From the NCBI RefSeq assembly GCF_012676905.1, contig NZ_CP051428.1, positions 5,019,001-5,083,000 of the forward strand: DNA of 64,000 nucleotides, in the 5' to 3' direction. The notes beneath the pieces are model-generated. The model worked only from the letters and a program-made list of their open reading frames with translations, made no database searches and had not been told where the DNA came from. Source of the stretch: Paenibacillus albicereus (lineage in GTDB: Bacteria; Bacillota; Bacilli; Paenibacillales; Paenibacillaceae). A program made the translations under genes and the position numbers. This document shows positions 32,645 through 41,809 of the stretch, piece after piece (the first letter of the stretch is position 1; each line of letters opens with the position of its first letter).

Positions 32645-33883
32645 TCAGTCTTCGATCGCCTGGTAGGCCGTGGTCCAGAAATCATGGATCAGATGCGCGG
32701 AAGCCGAGGTGGACATCCCGACCTGGGTGAGCACGACGCCGGAAAGCTGCTTCGCCGGATCGGCGTATGCCGCAGTGCCGGTGCCGCCGTCCCAGCCGAA
32801 CTGGCCGACGGACGCATAGTCGGCGCGGTAAGTGCGGACCGCCATGCCGAAGCCCCAACCGCCCTGCTGCCCTTGGCCATGCGACAGGTGGACGTTGTTC
32901 TTGGCCAGAACTTCCCGATGCGCTTGCTGCTCGGGCGTGAGGCGGTTGGTCGTCATCAGCTCGACGGCAGGGCGGGAGAGGATGCGCTCGTTCCCGTGCC
33001 TTCCCCCGTTCAGCAGCATCTGCAGATAAGCGTGATAGTCTTCGACGGTGGAGAGCAGCCCGCCGCCGGCTGCGTGGAACTGAGGCGGCTTGGAGTAGCG
33101 TCCGCCTGCGCCTTCGTCCCAGACGTGGAACGCTCCGGTCTGCGGATCGGGGATGTAGGCGGGCGGCAGCCGGTGGATCTTGGCCTCGGGCACGTAGAAG
33201 CCGGTATCCTTCATGCCGAGCGGGTCGAGGATGCGGTCCCGCAGGAACGTCTCGAACGGCTGGCCCGAGACGCGGGCGACGAGCACCCCGAGCACTTCGT
33301 TGCTGACGTGATACTGCCACCGCTCTCCGGGCTGGTAGCTGAGCGGAATCGTGCCGAGCCGGCGCATCCATTCGTCGGGCTCCGGCATCTCCAAGCCGGG
33401 GGCGTCGTACAGCCCTTTTTCAAAAATCGCGGTCTGGCCCGGAGTTCCCATCAGCGTCAGGTCGACGCCGAGCCCGAACGTGGACGTCAGCAGATCGCGC
33501 ACGGTGATCGGCCGGCGCGCCGGCACCGTTTCGTCCAGCGGGCCGTCCGGCCGCTTCAGCACCCGTGGATTCGCCAGCTCGGGCAGCCACTTGTCGACCG
33601 TGTCGTCCAGATGAAGCTTGCACTCGTCGAGCAGCGCCATGACCGGCGCGGCCGTGACGATCTTGGACGTCGACGCCATCCGGAAAATCGTGTCCCGGGC
33701 CATCGGCGCCCCGCCGTCATGGCGCATCGTGCCGAGCGCGATCGCATGCGTCTCGCCGCCGCGGCTGACCAAGGCGACGAGGCCGGGAATGCTCCCGGAC
33801 TCCACATGCCGCTCCAGCACGCCGCGCATGCGGTTCAATCCTGTTTCCGTAAAGCCTCTGCCGCTTGGGTTCGTCGTTTTCAT
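32645..33883 (-). CDS. Serine hydrolase of the beta-lactamase (class C/EstB) fold
   Basis: The 412-residue product has the catalytic SxxK motif as Ser71-Thr-Ser-Lys74 (RMASTSKIV) and a Tyr motif near residue 190 (WQYHVSN), as in EstB-type esterases and penicillin-binding-protein-like hydrolases. No signal peptide is present, so it acts in the cytoplasm and is more likely an esterase than a resistance enzyme. The ATG at 33883 follows GCGAGGAAATC. Its stop is close to a strong terminator; the pentapeptide gene upstream is only 28 bases away on the same strand, so they may be co-transcribed under the TetR operator. Confidence 0.88.
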   Translation of the reverse strand: MKTTNPSGRGFTETGLNRMRGVLERHVESGSIPGLVALVSRGGETHAIALGTMRHDGGAPMARDTIFRMASTSKIVTAAPVMALLDECKLHLDDTVDKWLPELANPRVLKRPDGPLDETVPARRPITVRDLLTSTFGLGVDLTLMGTPGQTAIFEKGLYDAPGLEMPEPDEWMRRLGTIPLSYQPGERWQYHVSNEVLGVLVARVSGQPFETFLRDRILDPLGMKDTGFYVPEAKIHRLPPAYIPDPQTGAFHVWDEGAGGRYSKPPQFHAAGGGLLSTVEDYHAYLQMLLNGGRHGNERILSRPAVELMTTNRLTPEQQAHREVLAKNNVHLSHGQGQQGGWGFGMAVRTYRADYASVGQFGWDGGTGTAAYADPAKQLSGVVLTQVGMSTSASAHLIHDFWTTAYQAIED

Positions 33884-33911
33884 TTCGATTTCCTCGCTTC
33901 TAGTAGATTTT

Positions 33912-34574
33912 TTAGATGACCGTGACGTGGGACAGATCGGCATCCATGCCTTTGAGCAAGGCGAAGGTCAGCTTATCCATGGTCGCGCCGTCGAAGCAGA
34001 TGGTTTTAAGCATGCGATAATAGCGCTTGGTCAACGTGAAGCCCGGCTGGAACGAGACTTGACGGAGCGAGGCGTTCCGGAACGAAGCGCCGGCCAAAGC
34101 CGCGTTATCGAAGCAGACGCCGATGAACGTCTGTCCGTCGAATCGCTGCCCGCTCAGGTCGGACTGCTTGAAGTCGACCCCTTCGAACACGCAGTCTTCA
34201 AATCTCGTACTCCGAAGATCCGCTCGGGTCAGGGCGACGTCCGTCAGCGTTGCCCCGGCGAACCGGGCTCCGTCAAGCGCGGAGTTGCTGAACCGGGTCC
34301 GGACAAGGATCGCGTTCGCGAAGCTGGCGTTCGTCAGGTCAAGCTCGCATAGGCTGCAGTCGGTCAGATTCGCGCCATCGAATCGGACCTCGCGCACATC
34401 GCTGCTTTTGAGCGTGCTGCCGGTCAAGTCCGCGCCTGAGAAGTCGGATTTTTGCAGCGCGCTGCTGTTGAATTCTCCTCGTTGGACCGTGACGCCGGCG
34501 AGATCGCTTTGGGCCAGGTTGCCGGCGCTGATCGTCGTCGATGCTTGCTTGCGGGAGGGTTGAATGGTTTTCAT
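33912..34574 (-). CDS. Pentapeptide-repeat protein
   Basis: The 220-residue product consists mostly of A(D/N)LxX-type five-residue units from about residue 18 to 170 (for example SDFSGADLTGSTLKSSDV), which fold into a right-handed quadrilateral beta helix. Relatives include Qnr/MfpA DNA mimics and proteins of unknown role. The C-terminal 45 residues leave the pattern. AAGGAG lies 13 bases before the ATG at 34574; an ATG at 34586 directly abuts it. A perfect 11-1-11 palindrome 64 bases upstream is the likely TetR operator, so expression is probably derepressed by that regulator's ligand. Confidence 0.85.
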   Translation of the reverse strand: MKTIQPSRKQASTTISAGNLAQSDLAGVTVQRGEFNSSALQKSDFSGADLTGSTLKSSDVREVRFDGANLTDCSLCELDLTNASFANAILVRTRFSNSALDGARFAGATLTDVALTRADLRSTRFEDCVFEGVDFKQSDLSGQRFDGQTFIGVCFDNAALAGASFRNASLRQVSFQPGFTLTKRYYRMLKTICFDGATMDKLTFALLKGMDADLSHVTVI

Positions 34575-34637
34575 GAAAAATTCCATCTCCTTTGAATGGG
34601 GGTTGGTCTTGATATCCCTATCTTGTGGTTTGATTCG

Positions 34638-34660
34638 TACATACCGACCGTCGGTATGTA
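34638..34660. promoter_or_regulatory. TetR operator, perfect palindrome (pentapeptide promoter)
   Basis: Arms TACATACCGAC and GTCGGTATGTA are exact complements around a single central base. It lies between the tetR stop and the pentapeptide gene start. Confidence 0.75.
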
Positions 34661-34691
34661 TTGAGCAAAAACGTAGCTGCCTTTCGGCAGG

Positions 34692-35357
34692 CTAGTCGTC
34701 TTTGCGTTCGGCTCGCACGGACAAGCGGAACAGCTCCTCGTAGCGGCGAAGCATCTGGTCATCGAACAGGTCGAGTCCCAGGCCTTTCAGAATTTCATCA
34801 AAGAACTTCACCTTGCGCAGCATCGCCTCGGGCGAGGCCTCGATGACCGCCGGATTCAGCCACAGATTCGTCAGCACGAGCAGCACTTCGCTGAGCTCCT
34901 GCGGGTAGTCGGTGCGGATCGAGCCGTCCCGCATGCCTTCTTCGATGATCGGCTGGATGTGGATCGGAGCGGCCTTCTGGAAAATATGCTCGATCTGGGC
35001 CGCCAGCAGCTTCGGATTGCGCAGGAGGCTCGGCGTTGCCGATGCGACTTCGTTCTGGGCGGGATTGTCGAGGGAAGCTCGGGATATGGCGCGGAGCTTC
35101 TCCAGGCCGCTCAGCTTCTTGTCGTCCCGAATCGCGGACAGCATCACGTCCACGTCCTTGAACAGATGGTCGATGACGGCCTGCATGATCTCTTCCTTCG
35201 ACTTGAAGTGGTGGTAGATCGCTCCTTTCGTCAGCCCTCCCAGCTCGTTGATGATGTCCTGCACGGACGTCTGCTCGTAGCCTTTTTGGATGAACAGGCC
35301 GAGCGCCGCGTTCAGGATCTGGCTGACCGTTTCTTCAGGGTATTTGTTTCGGGCCAT
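34692..35357 (-). CDS. TetR/AcrR-family transcriptional regulator
   Basis: The 221-residue repressor has an N-terminal helix-turn-helix (about 10-55, with DIINELGGLTKGAIYHHFKS) and a helical ligand domain of the usual length. Its own promoter region contains an imperfect copy (35372-35394) of the perfect palindrome found in front of the pentapeptide gene (34638-34660), which indicates that it represses itself and the downstream unit. The ligand is unknown. Confidence 0.92.
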   Translation of the reverse strand: MARNKYPEETVSQILNAALGLFIQKGYEQTSVQDIINELGGLTKGAIYHHFKSKEEIMQAVIDHLFKDVDVMLSAIRDDKKLSGLEKLRAISRASLDNPAQNEVASATPSLLRNPKLLAAQIEHIFQKAAPIHIQPIIEEGMRDGSIRTDYPQELSEVLLVLTNLWLNPAVIEASPEAMLRKVKFFDEILKGLGLDLFDDQMLRRYEELFRLSVRAERKDD

Positions 35358-35371
35358 TTGTCTTCCTTTCT

Positions 35372-35394
35372 TTCATACATTCGGTTGGTATGTA
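35372..35394. promoter_or_regulatory. TetR operator, imperfect copy (autoregulatory)
   Basis: The right arm reads GTTGGTATGTA and the left arm TTCATACATTC; compared with the perfect site at 34638-34660 the right arm differs at one position and the left arm at four. It starts 15 bases upstream of the tetR start codon. Confidence 0.6.
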
Positions 35395-35465
35395 ATCACT
35401 ATATGCTCCCCGTTCGTATCTGTCAACCTTTCCCATGAAAAAAATCCCTCCGGGTCAGCGAAGCA

Positions 35466-35496
35466 AAAAGAGGCCGTCCCGAGGACCGCCTCTTCT
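35466..35496 (-). terminator. Intrinsic terminator of the HAD phosphatase gene
   Basis: AGAGGCGGTCC and GGACGGCCTCT pair with one mismatch, and the minus strand continues TTTTTGC. Confidence 0.75.
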
Positions 35497-35559
35497 TGCC
35501 CGTATGCGGTGTTGCCGGACACGGGGCAAAAACGTCCCTGCGCGAGCTGCAAGCACGCC

Positions 35560-36330
35560 CTATCCCCGCAGCCGCAGCTGCGCGCAGGACGGCAAGACGA
35601 CGTCGGCATCCGGCAGCTCGCCCGCCTGGGCCGCCTCGGCCAGGCCGATGGCGGCGCCCGCTCCGGCGGCCCGCGCCATGCGCATGTCGCCGTTCGTATC
35701 GCCGACGACGGCGACGCGCGCGGGGTCGACGCCGAGCCGGCGGCAGGCCAGCTCGACCATGTCGCCGTACGGCTTGCCCCGGTCGACCTGGTCGGTGCCG
35801 ATGATCTCGGCGAAATATCCGTCCAGGCCGAGCCAGCTCAGATGCTGGACGGCGGACGTCGTCTCGTCCGCGGTCACGACGGCGGCCGGCAGCCCGGCCG
35901 TCCGGCAGGCGGCCAGCAGCTCCGGCACGCCCGGCAGCGCCAGCGCGGGACGCTTCTGCTGCATGAGGCCCTCGGCCCGGTGCAGCCCTTCCTGGGCGAA
36001 GACGCGCGCCTCGCTCCAGCTGAGGCCGCGCCGGTAGCCGCATGCCGTCAGGAGCGCCAGCAGCTCGGCCAGCGTGCCGGCCGCAAGCGGCCCGCTCCGG
36101 TCATAGCCGGAGGCGACGCCGTCCTCGCCGAACGAGATGCCCCATTCCCGGCCCAGCTCAGCCAGCGGCAGCGCCGGGAACCCTTTCGCCTCCAACGGCG
36201 CCGTGAAGCCCTCCTGCATATGCCGCGTCCATGCTCCCCACGTATAGCTGAATTCCAGCAGCGTCCCGTCCTTGTCGAACAGGATCGCCTCCACCTCGAA
36301 GCTCTTCTCTCCTGCCAGCAGCAGCGCCAT
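35560..36330 (-). CDS. HAD-superfamily hydrolase (phosphoglycolate phosphatase-like)
   Basis: The 256-residue enzyme shows all HAD motifs: FDKDGTLLEF with the nucleophile Asp, a VVTADE Thr motif in place of the usual S/T, the Lys in DRGKPYGDM, and GDTNGDMRMA. A helical cap lies between motifs I and II, as in Gph/PGP phosphatases. The substrate is a small phosphorylated metabolite, probably phosphoglycolate or a sugar phosphate. I chose the ATG at 36330 because GGAGGAAGAAG immediately precedes it. It is a single-gene unit with a terminator. Confidence 0.88.
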   Translation of the reverse strand: MALLLAGEKSFEVEAILFDKDGTLLEFSYTWGAWTRHMQEGFTAPLEAKGFPALPLAELGREWGISFGEDGVASGYDRSGPLAAGTLAELLALLTACGYRRGLSWSEARVFAQEGLHRAEGLMQQKRPALALPGVPELLAACRTAGLPAAVVTADETTSAVQHLSWLGLDGYFAEIIGTDQVDRGKPYGDMVELACRRLGVDPARVAVVGDTNGDMRMARAAGAGAAIGLAEAAQAGELPDADVVLPSCAQLRLRG

Positions 36331-36404
36331 CTTCTTCCTCCGTTCGCGAGTCCGACTTCTGATCTCCATTGAAGAAGGTTCGGCTCTGCAAGTCAAGGCG
36401 AATA

Positions 36405-36445
36405 CGCAAAAAGCGCCCGTTCCTTCGCGGAACGGACGGGTTTTG
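36405..36445 (-). terminator. Intrinsic terminator of the phospholipase D-like gene
   Basis: CCGTTCC and GGAACGG pair around TTCGC with further outer pairing; the minus strand continues into CGCTTTTTGCG. Confidence 0.65.
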
Positions 36446-36489
36446 CCGGCCGCGCTCTCCTCCTGCGGAGGCCGCCGCGCTCCTCCCGC

Positions 36490-38214
36490 TTAGAACGTCG
36501 TGAAGCCGAGCCGGTCCTGCACGCGGTACAGGATGCGCTTGATCCATTCGGTCTTCTCCTCGTACTCGCTGTAGTCGAGCGTGTAGCGGGCGCCGTCGTT
36601 CGTCCACAGCTTGCGGAAGTACGCCTCCAGCTCGGCGGCGGGGCGGCTGTCCGGGCCGGCCTGCACCCGCAGGTTCGTCTCCAGGTTGAGATCGTCCAGG
36701 TTGCGCGTCGTGAAGTTGGCCGAGCCGTTATGGATGACCGCGCCGTCCCGGCCGGCGACGAGCATGAGCTTGGCATGGTACTGCTCCTGGTCTGTGTTGT
36801 ACCAGCGCACCTCGATGCGGCCTTCCGTCCGGTCCCGCAGCTCCGCCGCCACGGGCCGGTTGGGCACCCCGATCTTGGAGTTGCCGAACGCGACCTCGTT
36901 CGGATCGAGGATGAGCCGCACCTGCGCGCCGCGATCGGAAGCTCGGACCAGCGCCTGCACGACGTCGCGGTCCGCCAGATAGAACATCCCCAGCCAGATC
37001 CGGTCGCCCGCCTGGGCGGCATCCAGGTCGCGCAGCACATGCGCGCGGATGCGTCCCTCGGTGAGCAGCTGCACGGAGGCTTGCTCCGCTGCGGATGCGG
37101 CTGGGGCGTCTGCCGCGGATGTGGATGCGGATGCGGACGAAGCCGGATTGGATGCGGCTGCAGAAGGCGTGTCAGAAGCCGGCGCCGGCGCGAGCTGATC
37201 CGGCCCCGGCAGGCGCACGTTCGAGCCGGAGAGGTCGATCGCCGCCTGCTCGCTGCGCAGCGCCTCGGCCAGCAGCTTCGGCACGCCGGTGACGGCATAG
37301 CCGCTGTTGGAGTTGTAGAAGCTCGCGTCATGCGCATTTGCGCTGGCGACGACGAGCGTATCCTCGGTGATGAGCACCTTGCGGTGATTGGCCTTGGCGT
37401 TGACGAGCTTGAGGTAGGAGCGGACGGTCATGTCGGGCGCTCCGGTCGCCATCTTGTTGGGCAGCCAGCCTTGGCCCTTCGGGCTGATCCAGCCCGCCGT
37501 CAACCGCCACGCGGCCGTATAGAGCGGATTCGAATCCCGCAGCGGGTCGACGTCAGTCACGACGACGGGGATGCCGGCTTGCCGGAGCCGCTCCAGATCC
37601 GGCGCGGGATGCGAGCCGTAGGAGGTGTTGACGTCATCCGTGATGACGGTGACGCTCAGCTCCGGAAGCTCTTTTTTGCGGGCGATGAGCGCATCGGCGA
37701 CCGGCCGGCTCAGCGGCGGGAAGGACTGATCCTCGTTGTAATACCCGTTGAAAAGAAACAGATCGAGCACGACGAACCGCTCGGCTTCCCCGATCGCCCG
37801 GAGCATGCGCGCAAAGATCGCCTGCTCCGTCGTCTTGCCCCCGTCCTCGTCCTCGTACGTGAGATCGGTCAGCAGCTCAAGGCCGCCCTTCGGCACGGGA
37901 TGGACCGCCCCCTCGAACGAGACGCCGGACGGCAGCGGCTTGTTGGCGTGGTAGATGACGACGCCGGCATACAGCAGCAGCAGCGCGAGCGCCAGCGGCA
38001 AGCCGACGCGCCGCTTGCACCTAGGAGGACTGGAGGCGGCATGAGGGCGACCGGGGGGAGGCGACCCGATGACGCGGCGGCGCTTGCGCAGGGTAGCCGC
38101 CGGAGAGGCCGAGTCCGGCTCGAGCGGCGGACTCGTCCCCAAGGAGGCGGCGCGAGGCTCTGCCGGTTCGGAAGGACTCGGTTGGAATGGATTGGAGGAT
38201 CGGGCTTTGCTCAT
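36490..38214 (-). CDS. Phospholipase D-family membrane-anchored protein
   Basis: The 574-residue product has a proline/serine-rich, basic N-terminus, one membrane helix (about 70-88) and two HKD-type phosphodiesterase motifs: NHRKVLITEDTLVVASAN near 285 and YHAKLMLVAGRDGAVIHNGS near 475. The pair forms one active site, as in cardiolipin synthases and phospholipases. The two halves are joined by an Ala/Ser/Pro linker of about 40 residues (around 345-385) coded by GGATGC-rich DNA. It probably acts on phospholipids at the outer membrane face. The 52-bp tandem array lies directly upstream of its start. Confidence 0.85.
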   Translation of the reverse strand: MSKARSSNPFQPSPSEPAEPRAASLGTSPPLEPDSASPAATLRKRRRVIGSPPPGRPHAASSPPRCKRRVGLPLALALLLLYAGVVIYHANKPLPSGVSFEGAVHPVPKGGLELLTDLTYEDEDGGKTTEQAIFARMLRAIGEAERFVVLDLFLFNGYYNEDQSFPPLSRPVADALIARKKELPELSVTVITDDVNTSYGSHPAPDLERLRQAGIPVVVTDVDPLRDSNPLYTAAWRLTAGWISPKGQGWLPNKMATGAPDMTVRSYLKLVNAKANHRKVLITEDTLVVASANAHDASFYNSNSGYAVTGVPKLLAEALRSEQAAIDLSGSNVRLPGPDQLAPAPASDTPSAAASNPASSASASTSAADAPAASAAEQASVQLLTEGRIRAHVLRDLDAAQAGDRIWLGMFYLADRDVVQALVRASDRGAQVRLILDPNEVAFGNSKIGVPNRPVAAELRDRTEGRIEVRWYNTDQEQYHAKLMLVAGRDGAVIHNGSANFTTRNLDDLNLETNLRVQAGPDSRPAAELEAYFRKLWTNDGARYTLDYSEYEEKTEWIKRILYRVQDRLGFTTF

Positions 38215-39081
38215 GGAAGGCCTCTTTCTGCGTCTGCGGGGAGTAGGTTCTTCTCCATGAGTACCGCTGCCTGTTCGCTTTGAAACAGGAGGCGCCTGGA
38301 AGGGCGTCAGCGGAGGCTCGCGGGCGGCGGCGGGCGGCGGCGGGCGGCACGCTGAAGGTAGTCTCGACCCCGTCAGACGACGGAGGCGACAGCGTGCGGC
38401 ACGCTGAAGGTAGTCTCGACCCCGTCAGACGACGGCGGCGGCGGCGCGCGGCACGCTGAAGGTAGTCTCGACCCCGTCAGACGACGGAGGCGTCAGCGTG
38501 CGGCACGCTGAAGGTAGTCTCGACACCGTCAGACGACTGGGGCGGCAGCGGGCGGCACGCTGAAGGTAGTCTCGACACCGTCAGACGACAGAGGCGGCAG
38601 CGGGCGGCACGCTGAAGGTAGTCTCGACCCCGTCAGACGACGGAGGCGGCGGCGTGCGGCACGCTGAAGGTAGTCTCGACCCCGTCAGACGACGGGGGCG
38701 GCGGCGTACCGCACGCTGAAGGTAGTCTCGACCCCGTCAGACGACGGCGGCGTCAACGTGCCGCACGCTGAAGGTAGTCTCGACCCCGTCAGACGACGGC
38801 GGCGACAACGTGCCGCACGCTGAAGGTAGTCTCGACCCCGTCAGACGACAGAGGCGACAGCGGGCGGCACGCTGAAGGTAGTCTCGACCCCGCCAGACGA
38901 CGGAGGCGACAGCGGGCGGCACGCTGAAGGTAGTCTCGACCCCGTCAGACGACGGAGGCGGCAGCGGGCGGCACGCTGAAGGTAGTCTCGACCCCGTCAG
39001 ACGACGGTGGCGACAACGTGCGGCACGCTGAAGGTAGTCTCGACCCCGTCAGACGAAGGCGAGCCTCGGCGGCGGCCGCTC
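38215..39081. other. Intergenic region occupied by a tandem repeat array
   Basis: About 870 bases between the DUF4129 and phospholipase D-like genes, both on the minus strand. Some 710 bases are the 52-bp array; the rest (38215-38340) is the upstream region of the phospholipase D-like gene with a GGCGGC run. No gene is evident, since the period is not divisible by three and reading frames break. Confidence 0.7.
38347..39057. repeat. 52-bp tandem repeat array, 14 copies
   Basis: Units start at 38347, 38399, 38451 and so on, every 52 bases exactly, to 39023; the last is partial. In each unit about 37 bases (GCACGCTGAAGGTAGTCTCG through GTCAGACGACGG) are nearly invariant and about 15 bases vary. 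A CCGTC-AGAC-GACGG mini-hairpin recurs in most units. A related array with the same period lies at 60631-61080. Confidence 0.95.
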
Positions 39082-40694
39082 TTACTTCACGCGGCCGCGG
39101 CGATGGCGCTCGGGATCGGCAGCGAAAGGCGGCTCCGGCTCCGGCCGAGATGCGGGCTCGGCAGCCGCAAAGCCGTATCGCTCTTCTTCGTAGGCGCGAA
39201 GAAGAGCGTCGAGCCCGGAAGCCGGCTCCGCATCCCTTGCGGAGCCGCCGCTTCGGCGCGGTTCGCTCGCGAGCCGCTCCAGCTCGCACACATGCTCCGC
39301 CGGCGTGCGGTCGGCGCGGTACTCGTAGCCGCGTCCGATCTCGCGGGCGATCAGCGCGCGGTACCGGCGGCGCGCCTCGCCGCCCGGTCCGGCGGCCGGA
39401 TCGTCTCCGCCGGCGCCGCGGCGGCCACGCCGCTTGGCGCCGCCGAGCCGCTCCAACCGGACGACTTCGTCGACATAACCCGTATCCGGCCCTGGACGGC
39501 GCAGCTCGCGAGACAGCCGCAGCCAGCGCAGCAGACGGTCGAGCGCCAGGCGCAGCCGCTCCGGCAGCCAGCGGCGCACGAGCCGGTACAGCAGCGCCGC
39601 CGCGAGCGCCGCCACTGCGGCAGCTGCGGCATAGGCGAGCCACTCGCCGAGCCACTCCAGCCAAGCCGGCGGCGGCTCGGCCGGAGACATGGGGGGCAGC
39701 CCCGGTTCGCCAGCCGGCGGCTCCTGCGCGGGCGGCGGCGGCTCCGACGAGCCGGAGAACAGCCGCTGCAGCATCGCGCGCACGCCGTCCAGCAGCGCCT
39801 GCAGCGGGCCGAGCCAGAGAGTCCCGAGCGCGAACAGGGCGACGACGCCGAGCGCGAGCCGCCGGTTGAGCGCGGCCATGCCCGGTGTTACCGCGCGGCG
39901 GCTATCCTCTGCATGCGACGCCCGGCGCAGCTGCCAGCCGTTCCAGCGCAGCAGCAGCAGGCTGATCGCGGCAAAGGCGAACAGCAGCAGGCTCGGCCGG
40001 TACGGCAGCAGCCGCTCCAGCCCAGCGCCGGCGAAATAAAGCCCTGCCGCCAGCGCGAGCCCGGCCAGCGCCAGGCGCGCGTCGCCGCCGAGCCATAGCC
40101 GGCGGCGTCCGTGCCGGCGGCCGCGCTGGGCGGCGGCGGCGGCCAGCGCGGCAAGCACGGCGGCAGCGATGCCCGCCGCCGCCCCGTCGCCGGACGGCGC
40201 GGACGCCCAGCCGAGCTGGCCGCCCCGATCGCGGCGGCCAGCGCCGGCAGCCCGCGTCCCGCGCCCGAGCGGCCGCGCCGCGCCTCGCGCAGGCCGCTCC
40301 AGCCGCCGAGGCCGTGCAGCAGCGCACCGAGCGCCCACAGCAGCGGCGCGGCCAGCGCCGGCACGGCATATTCGGCGGCCAGCACGGCCACCGGGTAGAA
40401 CGCCGCCGTTTCCGGCAGCGTGCCCCACAGCAGCAGGCCGCGCCGATCCTCGGCCCGCTGCGCCGCCTGCCCCGATGCTTCCAGCTCGAGCGTCGCGCCA
40501 GGCCTGCCAACTGCGCCGGACCACGCATCTGCGGCGGCCTCCGCTCCTTTCGCGGTCGGGCCTTCGGCAGGCGGCGCCTCCCCCAGCCCATGCGTGGCGG
40601 AGGCGCCGGACCTCTTCCTCGCTGCGTCCGGCTCCCGTCTCCTTGCTTCGTCCGGCTCCTCCCGGCCTTCGTCCATCCGCCTCCGCCCGCTCAT
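39082..40694 (-). pseudogene. DUF4129-domain membrane protein, interrupted by a frameshift
   Basis: The gene starts at 40694, overlapping the DUF58 stop as ATGA. The first frame reads a charged N-terminus and helices to about 40235 (LPALAAAIG), then loses sense. A second frame takes over with QLGWASAPSGDG, more membrane helices, a proline-rich loop, and the C-terminal DUF4129 domain (AREIGRGYEYRADRTPAEHV). One extra C in the CCCC run at 40223-40226 would join them into about 537 residues. This is either a real inactivating mutation or a sequence error in a GC-rich run. In relatives this protein completes the MoxR-DUF58 operon. Confidence 0.7.
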
Positions 40695-41809
40695 GCCGTC
40701 TCCCTCCTTCGCTTGGCGACGGCCCCAGGAGGGCGCACGATCGTCACGCCGTGCCCGAGCGCGGACAGCCGCTCCGCCGCCTCCCGCAAGCGGGCCGACT
40801 CATGCGCCGTGATGAGCAGATAATCGAGCCGCTCGCCGCCTTGCTCCTGCCGCTCCGCTTCCTGGCGCAGCAGCTCGTGAAAAGGCACCCGCGCCTGCGG
40901 CGCCACCGCCGCCATCGCCTCCAGCAGCGGCTCCAGCGCCAGGCCTCCGTAGCCGGGCTCCACGCGGTCCGGCAAGCCGGCCGCTTCCTCGGCCAGCAGC
41001 GCGTTATGCGCGAAGCCCGCGCCGAGCCCGCGGCGCAGCAGCTCGGCCGCGCTCGCGGCGGCGCAGCGCAGCGCCTCCTCCAGCCCCGCCGCGTCGTTCA
41101 CCCGGCCCCACATCGTCTCCGACTCCTCGACGTTCAGCAGCAGCATCGCCCGCGGGTTCGCCGTGTGGCCGTAACGATGCACCTGCAGCCCGGCGGAGCG
41201 CGCCGAAGCTTTCCAATGGATGCGGTTCATCGCGTCCCCGGGCGCATAGTCCCGTACGCCGCTCGTCACGAACGGGTCCTCCGCCACCCAGCGCCGTACT
41301 TCCAGCTCCCCTTGCCAGCGCAGCCACGACTCCGGCAATTGCTCCATCCCGGTCAGCTCCGGGTAGACGATGAGCCGCCACGGCAGCTCGACCTTGACCG
41401 ACGGCGCGAACAGGCCGAACAGGTCGCCGCCCGTCAGCGTCGCGGTGCCCATGCTCCAGACGCCCCGGCTCGCGCAGACGGCGGCATGGCGGCGGATGAT
41501 CCGCACCCGCGGCGGCAGCGCGAACAGGCTCGCATGGTTCTGGTAGATCGAGCCGGCGCTGATCGACATCTGTCCCGTCCCGCGAAACGACAGCCCCGCC
41601 GGCAGCATCGCCTCCAGCCGCAGCCACGGCACCGGCAGCCGCTTGCCGTTCTCGATCGTCTCGACCATCTCGATGGCCTCTCCCGCATGGCAGGCCGTCG
41701 CGCTGAACGAACGCTCCACCCGCACGCCGCGCAGCGCCCAGCGCCCGAGCAGCAGTCCCTGCAGGCCGAGCGCCGCCGCCAGCGCGGCCAGCAGCGCGAG
41801 CATCGCCAT
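40691..41809 (-). CDS. DUF58 domain-containing protein
   Basis: The 372-residue product has an N-terminal membrane segment (MLALLAALAAALGLQGLLLG), a beta-rich middle and the DUF58 core with SGVRDYAPGDAMNRIHWKAS near 190, the family hallmark. Proteins of this type resemble von Willebrand factor A domains and work with MoxR ATPases. Its ATG overlaps the MoxR stop (TGATG) and its stop overlaps the next gene (ATGA), so the three genes are translated together. The biological role of such clusters is poorly known; envelope stress and metal-centre insertion have been proposed for relatives. Confidence 0.9.
   Translation of the reverse strand: MAMLALLAALAAALGLQGLLLGRWALRGVRVERSFSATACHAGEAIEMVETIENGKRLPVPWLRLEAMLPAGLSFRGTGQMSISAGSIYQNHASLFALPPRVRIIRRHAAVCASRGVWSMGTATLTGGDLFGLFAPSVKVELPWRLIVYPELTGMEQLPESWLRWQGELEVRRWVAEDPFVTSGVRDYAPGDAMNRIHWKASARSAGLQVHRYGHTANPRAMLLLNVEESETMWGRVNDAAGLEEALRCAAASAAELLRRGLGAGFAHNALLAEEAAGLPDRVEPGYGGLALEPLLEAMAAVAPQARVPFHELLRQEAERQEQGGERLDYLLITAHESARLREAAERLSALGHGVTIVRPPGAVAKRRRETA

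Noticed and set aside
38347-39057. CRISPR array
   Set aside because: The repeats look regular, but the variable parts are only about 15 bases, are similar to each other, and no cas genes are present; it is a tandem minisatellite.
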